Of a stretch of DNA of 7,386 nucleotides, positions 1-6,098 are shown in pieces. This DNA comes from Bacteroidetes/Chlorobi group bacterium ChocPot_Mid (lineage in GTDB: Bacteria; Bacteroidota; Ignavibacteria; Kapaibacteriales; UBA2268). How positions within the stretch are numbered: position 1 is the stretch's first letter; the number at the start of each line of letters is the position of its first letter. A program made the translations under genes and the position numbers. Below the pieces are notes generated by a model, which was given only the letters and a program-made list of their open reading frames with translations, made no database searches and was not told where the DNA came from. The DNA lies in the NCBI GenBank assembly GCA_003731675.1, contig RCNQ01000003.1, positions 1 through 7,386 on the forward strand, given 5' to 3'.

Positions 1-1218
1 AACTGGAGATTAGAGGAAAAGGGATTTGGTACTGCTTATGTCTTTGATATTGCTTTACACAATAAGGATATTTTTGCAGGTACTTACAATGCTGGTGTAT
101 TTGTTTATAGCACTGAGAGAGATAATTGGGACCATTTTCTGCCTGTTTCAAGTTATTTTTCAATACAAGATATTGAAATTCTCGATAGTAATATTTTTTT
201 AACCAAATATTATTCAGGCAAGGTGTTATATTCAAATGATTTTGGTGGCAACTGGAAGACAATTGTTGATTCAAATGGAATTCCTAATAGTAAAATTTAT
301 TGCATAGCACCTGACAAAGTAAAAGGTTATGTTTTTGCAGGAAATCAAATGGGGCTATATCTATCGAAAGATTTTGGTAATCATTGGGAACTCGTTAATG
401 AGGATTTGAAAATTATACCCATTACACAAATAATTATTGATAGTGAAAATCTGTATCTAACAGCGAATCAATTTAATATGTATATATCTAATGACTACGG
501 AAAAACTTTTAAAACTTATAATACTGATAATGGTCTTCCTTATGATTCATATTTTACTGCAATGGAACTTTGCAGTAATAATATTATAATTGGCACATAC
601 TATTCAGGTTCCTCTGGAAAACCAAAAGGAATTTATTTTTCAAAAGATAATGGAGTTAGTTGGAATACTGCAAATATAAATTCTACATTCAATAATATAA
701 GAGATTTGGTTTCATTTGATAATTTTGTTTTTGCAGGTACTGATAGCGGTATTATTCAAAGTTCTGATTGCGGAGAAAATTGGTTCAGACCGAATCATGA
801 TTTATATAATTTCCCAATTTATAAACTCTTAATCTATGATAATAGCATATATGCTGCAACAAATATAGGTGTTTTCAAAGCACCTCTCAGCGATTTTGGA
901 ATAACCGAAGTTGAAAAGCCAAAAATAGAGAATATTAACTACCTCTACTGCTACCCTCCATACCCCGTTCCTGCTACAAACACTGTCCGCTCACTAATAT
1001 ACTGGGACACCTCGCCTGACATTGAAAACTACGACATCGCTGTTTACGACATCTTCGGTAACAAAGTCGCAGGAAAAGATAAAATCACTATTGACAAGCA
1101 AAACGCTTACAGCGGAATTCTTTCGTGGAACTGCACAAATGTCCCCGACGGCATCTACCTAATCCGACTAATCCACGGCTCAGAAACAAAAACAATGAAA
1201 GTAATTGTCAGCAAATGA
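1..1218 (+). CDS. Secreted Asp-box (BNR-like) repeat protein with T9SS C-terminal sorting domain, 5'-truncated by the window edge
   Basis: The frame is open from base 1 to the TGA at 1216-1218 (405 residues visible), so the true start lies upstream of the window. Five Asp-box motifs of the form S-x-D-x-G-x-x-W/F are seen: SNDFGGNW (232-255), SKDFGNHW (364-387), SNDYGKTF (487-510), SKDNGVSW (640-663) and SSDCGENW (760-783). A degenerate one (STERDNW) lies near base 110. They are 40-51 residues apart, which fits a beta-propeller of the sialidase/VPS10/photosystem-stability-factor type. From about base 937 a T9SS type A sorting domain follows: YPPYPVP, then IAVYDIFGNKV, then PDGIYLIRL, ending KVIVSK. 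Such proteins are exported by Sec, cross the outer membrane by T9SS and lose the C-terminal domain on release or anchoring. No catalytic residues can be assigned, so the ligand or substrate is unknown. Codon use changes sharply at the start of the sorting domain. Confidence 0.9.
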   Translation, partial: NWRLEEKGFGTAYVFDIALHNKDIFAGTYNAGVFVYSTERDNWDHFLPVSSYFSIQDIEILDSNIFLTKYYSGKVLYSNDFGGNWKTIVDSNGIPNSKIYCIAPDKVKGYVFAGNQMGLYLSKDFGNHWELVNEDLKIIPITQIIIDSENLYLTANQFNMYISNDYGKTFKTYNTDNGLPYDSYFTAMELCSNNIIIGTYYSGSSGKPKGIYFSKDNGVSWNTANINSTFNNIRDLVSFDNFVFAGTDSGIIQSSDCGENWFRPNHDLYNFPIYKLLIYDNSIYAATNIGVFKAPLSDFGITEVEKPKIENINYLYCYPPYPVPATNTVRSLIYWDTSPDIENYDIAVYDIFGNKVAGKDKITIDKQNAYSGILSWNCTNVPDGIYLIRLIHGSETKTMKVIVSK

Positions 1219-1275
1219 AATAAATGTTGAAGCAAACAACCGTTCACCCCAACGAATGCAGACTAAATCTTTTTC

Positions 1276-2823
1276 TTAATTCTTATGAATATCCCTGTGC
1301 ATTATCCTGCGGGATTCTTCAATCCTTTTGTCATCGGAAAGTGAAAATAGCTTTTTATTCATCTCCTTATCACCAATTCCCTTCAGCTGATTTGCAATAT
1401 AATCAATCACGTAATCAGGGAAAATGCCGTCTTTCTCGAAAAGTTTGCGATTTGCCAGCAGTATTTCAGCAGATTCCTCACAACTCCCTGGCAAATTCGG
1501 CAATTTTCCTGATTCAAAGAGCTTTTTAATATCAGTTTTTACTTCACTCGCATTTGCCAAAGCCATTGATTCCTTTGGATTGTCCAAACCCCATTTAACA
1601 GCAGTAGCAATGCCTGCAAGTAAGAGATGCGAATTGCAACTTCCGTCAGGACTTCTCAACTCAACTGTTTGCCGTGAGTCGAAATTGTTTTCACTCTCCG
1701 GTTGTTGTGGATTAACCTTCTTTGCAAGGTTACTTATTCCTGTCCAGCCAAGAGGAACACGAATAAGTGCATGTCTGTTCATTGCGCTCCAGCATACCTT
1801 TGTAGGTGCTTCCTGATTCGGTACAAGTCGCAGATATGAAGAAGCTACAGTATTTCCAAAAGCATTTATACTTGTAGCAAAATTGCAAAGACCGCCGATA
1901 AGCTGTCTTGCAGTGTTGTTGAGCAATCCTTTGCTGTCAACAATAGCATTTTTGCCATTTTTCATCAACGTCATGTGAACATGCATACCCGAACCAGCGT
2001 GTCCTATCTCAAGCTTCGGAATAAAAGTAGCAACACAATTATGTCGGTAAGCAACGTTGCGTATAATCCAGCGTGCAAGGACAAGAATATCACCAGTATC
2101 TTCGATTGGTGTGGGCAAAAATTCAATTTCTACCTGTTCACCTGTTTTGCCTTTAATCTCATCAAATTCACTTTCAATTTTATTCAGGCAACCTACTTCA
2201 CCATGAGCATATTTAATATTTCCCGTTATCTGGGATATATGTCTGACCATCTCATTGATAATCGGACCACTTTTCAGATAAGGTGAGCTACCGTGGTAAC
2301 CTGCCTGCTTTGGCATAGGGAATATATTGCTTTGAGGTTCACTGAGCAGATAAAATTCAAGCTCACCTAAAGCCCACAGTTCCATTCCTGTTCTCTTTTT
2401 CAGCAAAGTACTCGCTTTGTAAGAAATGCTATCCGGTGGAAATTCAGCATGATTGCCCTCAGGATTAATAAACCTGCAAATAAAATCTATACTTCCACTA
2501 TCAAAAGGATTTAAAAATGCCGTGTTGTATTGAGGCACAACATACAAGTCAGATTTACCTGTATCAACCATCCCCTTAAACAAAGAAGAACCATCAACAC
2601 GTTCACCCTCAGTCAAAATTAGCTCGACATATTTTCTGTTAGTAACGGGTAATTTCAATTCCTTGAGCTTGCCGTCCAATGCAGTATAGTGGAAAGTTAC
2701 ACGTTCAATATTCCTTGCAAGAATAACTTTAATGATATCTTCCCTTGTTAGTTCAAGGCGATTTTTTCCTACAATCTTTTCGATTGGATTTAACAATTCA
2801 AAATTTTCGATTTTCTTAGCCAT
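1276..2823 (-). CDS. glnA: Glutamine synthetase, long Bacteroidetes-type form
   Basis: This 515-residue protein makes glutamine from glutamate, ammonia and ATP in the cytoplasm. Visible family signatures are VDGSS (76-80, the loop with the catalytic Asp), GELEFYLL (153-160, metal-binding Glu), HGEVG (207-211) and EQVEIEF (229-235) with further metal ligands, GSGMHVHM (277-284, metal-binding His), VPNQEAP (334-340, flap Glu338), NRHALIRVP (349-357) and VELRSPDG (387-394, substrate Arg). About 15 extra residues separate the ligands Glu209 and Glu232 compared with classical GSI. From memory, Bacteroidetes homologs of about 500 residues share this. There is no Tyr between residues 411 and 470 and no NLYDL-like adenylylation motif, so control by GlnE-type adenylylation is unlikely (inference). 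The ATG at 2823 gives a full N-terminus; the upstream AGGA is about 12 nt away, a poor ribosome site as is common in this phylum. It is the last gene of the minus-strand block. The gene symbol is by family only. Confidence 0.93.
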   Translation of the reverse strand: MAKKIENFELLNPIEKIVGKNRLELTREDIIKVILARNIERVTFHYTALDGKLKELKLPVTNRKYVELILTEGERVDGSSLFKGMVDTGKSDLYVVPQYNTAFLNPFDSGSIDFICRFINPEGNHAEFPPDSISYKASTLLKKRTGMELWALGELEFYLLSEPQSNIFPMPKQAGYHGSSPYLKSGPIINEMVRHISQITGNIKYAHGEVGCLNKIESEFDEIKGKTGEQVEIEFLPTPIEDTGDILVLARWIIRNVAYRHNCVATFIPKLEIGHAGSGMHVHMTLMKNGKNAIVDSKGLLNNTARQLIGGLCNFATSINAFGNTVASSYLRLVPNQEAPTKVCWSAMNRHALIRVPLGWTGISNLAKKVNPQQPESENNFDSRQTVELRSPDGSCNSHLLLAGIATAVKWGLDNPKESMALANASEVKTDIKKLFESGKLPNLPGSCEESAEILLANRKLFEKDGIFPDYVIDYIANQLKGIGDKEMNKKLFSLSDDKRIEESRRIMHRDIHKN

Positions 2824-2910
2824 AATTTTATTATATTCCTATTTCACAAAACATTATAAATCTTTTTAAAAAGTTCATTTTAAAAATACAATATAACAAT
2901 TTTAATGCCT

Positions 2911-2962
2911 AATTTCAAGAAAAACGGCAAAGTGTAACCGAATGTTATGAAATTTCAAGAAA
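2911..2962. repeat. Pair of 12-bp direct repeats upstream of the glutamine synthetase gene
   Basis: AATTTCAAGAAA occurs at 2911-2922 and again at 2951-2962, exactly 40 bp apart, in the 199-bp gap between the SixA-type gene and the glutamine synthetase start. The second copy sits in a perfect 10-bp palindrome, TGAAATTTCA (2948-2957). The arrangement could be a pair of operator sites about four helical turns apart. In DNA this AT-rich, chance is also possible. No exact TAnnTTTG promoter element was found in the gap; CAAAGTGTA at 2928-2936 is off by one base in spacing. Confidence 0.4.
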
Positions 2963-3022
2963 CTTAAAAAATCCTTTTAGACTAAAAATATTTAACAGTG
3001 AAATCTTCAGATAGTTTGAATT

Positions 3023-3520
3023 TTAAGAGAAATACTTCTTCGGGCTTTCGTAAAAACGAAGTTTCCCTTTTTCATCACCAACATTAACCCAGCTATCTGT
3101 ATTGAAATCTATACATACAGTTCCGCAAGTCGGCAGGTTTCCTTCTGTGAAGTCACAAAGATAATGCGTCAGTGTGCTCAAATCCGGATTGTGTCCAAAA
3201 AGCATGATAGTTTGCAAATTGTCGTCTTGCTGATTTATCATATTCAAAATATCACGGGGACCTTTTTCGTAAATCAACTCTTTTTTAACAATATTCTCGA
3301 TTGGATAGTCCAAAGCTTCAGCAAAAAAGCAGGCAGTTTTGAAAGCTCTGACTGCTGGACTGGATAAAATTAAATCCGGCTTTACATTTTTTTCCTTGAT
3401 TTTTGCTCCCATAAACGGAGCATCACGAAGCCCCCTGTTGTTCAGCTTTCTTTCATAATCAGCCAAATTAGGTTCGTCCCAGCTGGATTTTGCATGTCTT
3501 ACGAGAATTAATGTTTTCAT
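3023..3520 (-). CDS. sixA: SixA-type phosphohistidine phosphatase (histidine phosphatase superfamily)
   Basis: The protein has 165 residues and belongs to the branch-2-like short members of the histidine phosphatase superfamily. The N-terminal catalytic motif is LVRHAKSSW with Arg8 and nucleophile His9. SSPAVRAF (53-60) supplies the second Arg (Arg58), and FGHNPDL (108-114) carries the second catalytic His (His110). The likely acid is in ELIYE (81-85). The length matches SixA (about 160 residues), with no signal peptide, so it should be cytoplasmic. E. coli SixA removes phosphate from histidine phosphotransfer domains such as ArcB and from the nitrogen PTS protein NPr. The partner here is unknown. 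The gene lies 85 bp after the LCP gene and 199 bp before the glutamine synthetase gene on the same strand. The ATG at 3520 is directly before the conserved MKTLILVRHA start, so the start is secure. No clear Shine-Dalgarno sequence is visible. Confidence 0.9.
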   Translation of the reverse strand: MKTLILVRHAKSSWDEPNLADYERKLNNRGLRDAPFMGAKIKEKNVKPDLILSSPAVRAFKTACFFAEALDYPIENIVKKELIYEKGPRDILNMINQQDDNLQTIMLFGHNPDLSTLTHYLCDFTEGNLPTCGTVCIDFNTDSWVNVGDEKGKLRFYESPKKYFS

Positions 3521-3605
3521 ATACTTTATAAAATTCCGAGATATTAACTTTCTTAAAAGTTAAATATAATTAAATGCAATAATCTTTCAAAATTTAATTG
3601 AAAAT

Positions 3606-4925
3606 TTATTTATTCTGTGTGTTATCACCCGAAGGTTTGCCAAACGCAGGAACCGTGAAAAGCTTTCTTTCGGATTCAATTATATTTTTGACTTCATTTG
3701 CTTTGCCAGGGTCTTTTTTCTTCAGGTAAGCATTATAAAGTAGAATGCCGAATTTTTCGCGTATTGTATCCCTTAAATTTTTATCTTCAACTTGTAGCCA
3801 TGCCCTTTGATTGAATAGCGTCCGCAGATTATTTATTACTCTGTCAGGATACCTTGAACTGTCAGAAATAGCTGCTTTAACTTTCCCCATGAGTAAGTTT
3901 GTGGCTCTTCGCGACGGATTTATTTCAGTTAGTGTACCCGAATTTTTACTATAATAATTATCAACTTTCCTGCTCAAATCATTAACAATATTCTCATCTG
4001 AAAAATCGAAAACCTTGTATTTAATATCAATTGGCGGTCTGATACGAATTACTACATCGTCGGGACTTTGCGGAAATCCTTTTGCTTTGAGCTTGTCCAG
4101 TATATTTGCAACAGATTGATAAGACATATTCGTTTCGACAATCGCCAAACCACCACGTATAAGCACTTCTGAAAAGAAACCGGTCAGCTTGTCGAAATGT
4201 TTTAAAAGCATTTGCCTGAGAAACTGTGCCTGATTATAGCATCTTTGGTAATCATCACCACCAAGTGCCTGACGCGAGCGTAAAATCTGAAGAGCTGAAC
4301 CTGAATTCTTAAAACCTAAAAGCTCCAAAATTCCCCTTGCCTGCGAAAAACCGACTTCGACGAAGTAATGAATATTATCCAATCCCGAAATCCTTGCAAC
4401 CTCTTTGAAGTAAGCTTCTCTGCCACGAGCGGGATACAATACCGTCAGTTTATTTTGCAAACTGTCGCTTTGCATAGCGTCGCAGGGTGTATCTCTCGGA
4501 ATAGCGGTTATCTCCACTTTCCCCTGGTCAATCAAAAACGACACAACATGATTTGCATCTGCGTGTTTAACGCCTGCTCCAAGTCTTGAATCCACACCTA
4601 TGACGGCAACATTTATTCTTCTGCCGGTAAAGATTCGTCTTGTCTTTCCTGCCTCTTCATCAATAGCATATCCGTTATGTAAATCTTCAGGAGAACTGAC
4701 CCGAATGACATCTACCGTAGTATCAGTTTCTTCAGTTGCGGCGGCACGCATTGCTGAATCCTTCTGCGATTCATTCAGTATCACTTTTTCTGCTATACTC
4801 GGTTTTTCTTCTGTTTCGAAAAGCCCTGTTGTTGTAATCAAGATGATGATTGCCATTCCGATAAGAAAAGCAATCAGGAATAAAATCAAGAATATCTTCT
4901 TAACAACTTTGCCTGTTTTAGCCAT
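3606..4925 (-). CDS. LCP (LytR-CpsA-Psr) family membrane-anchored protein with C-terminal extension
   Basis: The 439-residue protein starts with a basic N-terminus and one transmembrane helix (about 10-33), followed by a linker rich in Glu, Ser and Thr to about residue 95. An LCP core follows (about 103-303): NVAVIGVDSR (105-114), HADANHVVSF (121-130) in place of the usual R-S-D-T, AIPRDT (141-146), NKLTVLYPARGREAYFKEV (158-176), HYFVEVGF (186-193) and LRSRQ...DDYQR (215-228). LCP enzymes transfer polyprenyl-pyrophosphate-linked glycans to peptidoglycan or proteins outside the inner membrane. Arg144, Asp145, Arg216, Arg218 and Asp224/225 match family residues, but the Arg of R-S-D is His121. 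The region after 305 is helix-rich and charged, and I do not recognise it. The polymer substrate in this Gram-negative lineage is unknown. The ATG at 4925 directly precedes the membrane anchor. The upstream terminator suggests the gene has its own promoter and opens the minus-strand block. Confidence 0.82.
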   Translation of the reverse strand: MAKTGKVVKKIFLILFLIAFLIGMAIIILITTTGLFETEEKPSIAEKVILNESQKDSAMRAAATEETDTTVDVIRVSSPEDLHNGYAIDEEAGKTRRIFTGRRINVAVIGVDSRLGAGVKHADANHVVSFLIDQGKVEITAIPRDTPCDAMQSDSLQNKLTVLYPARGREAYFKEVARISGLDNIHYFVEVGFSQARGILELLGFKNSGSALQILRSRQALGGDDYQRCYNQAQFLRQMLLKHFDKLTGFFSEVLIRGGLAIVETNMSYQSVANILDKLKAKGFPQSPDDVVIRIRPPIDIKYKVFDFSDENIVNDLSRKVDNYYSKNSGTLTEINPSRRATNLLMGKVKAAISDSSRYPDRVINNLRTLFNQRAWLQVEDKNLRDTIREKFGILLYNAYLKKKDPGKANEVKNIIESERKLFTVPAFGKPSGDNTQNK

Positions 4926-4949
4926 TTATTTATAGTTTTTATAAATTTA

Positions 4950-4976
4950 CAAATTAAAAAGATGTAATATTAACAA
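4950..4976 (-). promoter_or_regulatory. Candidate Bacteroidetes-type promoter for the LCP gene
   Basis: Read on the minus strand, TTG (4974-4976) is followed after 16 bp by TTAATTTG (4950-4957), one mismatch from the -7 consensus TAnnTTTG. The spacing is slightly short. The predicted start of transcription would be about 20 nt before the ATG at 4925. It lies just downstream of the terminator, where a promoter for the LCP gene is needed. The match is imperfect and the DNA is AT-rich, so this is tentative. Confidence 0.3.
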
Positions 4977-4992
4977 AAAGAATGCCTATTTC

Positions 4993-5020
4993 AAAAAAAA
5001 GGGCTGATTTTTTTCAGCCC
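4993..5020 (-). terminator. Intrinsic terminator of the 135-residue secreted-protein gene
   Basis: On the minus strand GGGCTGA (5014-5020) pairs perfectly with TCAGCCC (5001-5007) around a six-A loop, and the stem is followed at once by eight T (plus-strand A at 4993-5000). This is a textbook intrinsic terminator, 40 bp after the stop codon of the gene ending at 5060. It isolates that gene from the LCP-SixA-glutamine synthetase block. Confidence 0.92.
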
Positions 5021-5059
5021 TCTAAGGATAGAACACACTAATCTATCTATCTGGCAACT

Positions 5060-5467
5060 TTATTTTTTTGTTACAACTTCCACTAAGTCCACATTATTAT
5101 CAACAATCAAATCTCTTATAATTTCTGTATATTCATACACTTTCGGTGTTGTTAGCTTGATTTTTTCATATTTTTTATCACTGGTTTGTATGGATAAATA
5201 ATAAACTGTGTTTGGCTTCAATCCTGTAAGGAAATAAGTACCACTTGTAACATCACTTTTACAAACACCGATTTTCTCATTTTCAGTATTATAAATATAT
5301 ATCTTTGCAACCAATGGCTTATTTTCGGATTTTTCCAAAATTTTTCCTGTCAGCGAAACAACGGGTTTAAGCATTCCCGGATTGCCTAAAACATTATTGC
5401 TGACAACTATAGCCGCTGTCAAAATCAGTAAAATTACTGCCGTTATTCTCTTTAATCTTATCATCAT
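5060..5467 (-). CDS. Small secreted protein with a carboxypeptidase-regulatory-like beta-sandwich domain
   Basis: The protein has 135 residues. A basic start (MMIRLKR) and a hydrophobic stretch (8-23) form a signal peptide or membrane anchor, with a possible cleavage near LGNP (27-30). Residues about 37-95 read like a carboxypeptidase-regulatory-like or Cna-B-like beta-sandwich: VSLTGKILEKSENKPL, then KIYIYN, then the hallmark GTYFLTGLKPNTVYYLSIQ (76-94). This fold usually occurs at the N-terminus of TonB-dependent receptors or as repeats in OmpA-like and other envelope proteins; here it stands alone. The C-terminal part (96-135) is not recognised. Two adjacent ATGs (5465 and 5462 on the minus strand) are both possible starts. 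An exact -7 element lies about 30 bp upstream and a strong terminator follows, so it is likely a single-gene transcript. Its function is unknown. Confidence 0.8.
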   Translation of the reverse strand: MMIRLKRITAVILLILTAAIVVSNNVLGNPGMLKPVVSLTGKILEKSENKPLVAKIYIYNTENEKIGVCKSDVTSGTYFLTGLKPNTVYYLSIQTSDKKYEKIKLTTPKVYEYTEIIRDLIVDNNVDLVEVVTKK

Positions 5468-5498
5468 ATTCTTTCAAAAATTGCTTATAATCACAGTA

Positions 5499-5506
5499 CA
5501 AAATTA
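5499..5506 (-). promoter_or_regulatory. Bacteroidetes -7 promoter element for the small secreted-protein gene
   Basis: The minus strand reads TAATTTTG, an exact match to TAnnTTTG, the -7 element used by the Bacteroidetes primary sigma factor. It would place the transcript start about 25 nt before the ATG at 5467. No TTG at the -33 position is visible 19-23 bp upstream. The neighbouring terminator also suggests an independent transcript. Confidence 0.42.
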
Positions 5507-5550
5507 GCAGTTATGTCATCAGGGGTAAATAGCGGTTACGTTGATTTTTA

Positions 5551-5642
5551 TGTAGAATTACGATATTTTCGTATGTAGTCAATGAAATTTATGAATTGTA
5601 GTTAAAGGATTTTATGAATTGTAGTTAATCAAACTACATAGG
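5551..5642. repeat. Degenerate tandem array with an exact 23-bp period
   Basis: TGTAG starts at 5551, 5574, 5597 and 5620, each exactly 23 bp apart, and a one-base variant, TATAG, starts at 5643. Units 2 and 3 both end in TTTATGAAT or TTTTATGAAT. The 18-bp string TTTATGAATTGTAGTTAA is repeated perfectly at 5588-5605 and 5611-5628. A weaker edge unit (AATAG at 5528) may precede the array, and divergence increases outward. The last unit contains an inverted copy, TGTAGTT (5620-5626) against AACTACA (5632-5638). The period is not a multiple of three, so this is not a coding repeat. The array lies between the promoter of the small secreted-protein gene and the sorting-domain remnant. Confidence 0.75.
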
Positions 5643-5680
5643 TATAGTAGTTTGGGAACTTTTCATATCGAAATTGTTAA

Positions 5681-5934
5681 TTAGTTTACAATAACTTTCA
5701 AAGTTTTAGTTGAGTTCCATTGGTTACTCGGATTAGATAAATACCACTAGGGTAATTTGTTATGTTTATTTTATTTGATTCTGAAACTTGTTCATTACGA
5801 AATATTTGAACACCTAAAACATCTGTGATTTGAAGCAAAACAGGAACGGTAAAATTCAAATTTTTGAAAACACCTGATTCTGATTGGAATAATTCAACAA
5901 ATAAAACAGTCGAACAATTGGCACTATTTGATTA
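5681..5934 (-). pseudogene. Orphan T9SS C-terminal sorting-domain remnant with a frameshift
   Basis: The minus strand reads LNFTVPVLLQITDVLGVQIF, then NKINITNYPSGIYLIRVTNG. This is the last two-thirds of a T9SS sorting domain (strand, x-I-x-D-V-L-G-x-x-x, then l-P-S-G-I-Y-L-I-R-V). After NGTQ the frame runs into a stop at 5698-5700. Losing one A near 5708-5712 explains it: the next frame continues TKTLKVIVN and ends in TAA at 5681-5683, exactly the family's usual ending. Upstream the frame is closed by TAG and TAA at 5935-5940, with no start codon and no room for a passenger domain. The Y-P-N-P start motif is not seen. It is therefore the tail of a lost secreted-protein gene. A single-base assembly error could explain the frameshift but not the missing body of the gene. 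Confidence 0.78.
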
Positions 5935-5998
5935 CTAATTAATTTGGGATTTATAAATTTCTTTCAAGTTTTTCAATAGTTTATTCCTTAAATACTGT

Positions 5999-6006
5999 TA
6001 TTTTTG
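5999..6006 (+). promoter_or_regulatory. Candidate -7 element upstream of the RidA gene
   Basis: TATTTTTG matches TAnnTTTG exactly and would give a leader of about 85 nt before the ATG at 6099. No TTG is seen at the right distance upstream. A second, imperfect match (TTATTTTG, 6067-6074) is closer to the gene. The rest of 5941-6071 is AT-rich DNA with no gene. Confidence 0.28.
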
Positions 6007-6087
6007 ATTTTTTTCGGACAGTAATGGGAAAAATATATTTTCTTTCAGCTATGATTTAAAAAAATGTTATTTTGCAATTTTTTTTAC

Positions 6088-6091
6088 GGAG
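6088..6091 (+). promoter_or_regulatory. Shine-Dalgarno sequence deciding the RidA start
   Basis: GGAG lies 7 nt before the ATG at 6099. This favours that ATG over the in-frame TTG at 6072, which would add nine residues (MQFFLRRFN) that RidA proteins lack. Confidence 0.75.
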
Positions 6092-6098
6092 ATTTAAT

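Noticed and set aside
223..1218. Internal GTG at 223 as the start of the first gene.
   Set aside because: The same frame is open back to base 1 and encodes matching repeat sequence, including a degenerate Asp box, so the gene begins before the window.
1424..2286. Plus-strand open frames opposite the glutamine synthetase gene (and similar ones opposite the SixA, LCP and beta-barrel genes).
   Set aside because: They are antisense shadows of well-supported genes, with no recognisable domains or ribosome sites.
3544..3563. TTAACTTT / AAAGTTAA hairpin between the LCP and SixA-type genes.
   Set aside because: The stem is only 8 bp and AT-only apart from one pair, and no T-run follows on the minus strand, so it is not supported as a terminator; a binding site cannot be shown.
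5551..5642. The 23-bp-spaced repeats as a CRISPR array.
   Set aside because: Repeats and spacers do not alternate; the whole 23-bp unit is degenerate and no cas gene is present.
6072..6098. TTG at 6072 as the RidA start.
   Set aside because: GGAG lies 7 nt before the ATG at 6099, and the extra nine residues are not part of RidA proteins.
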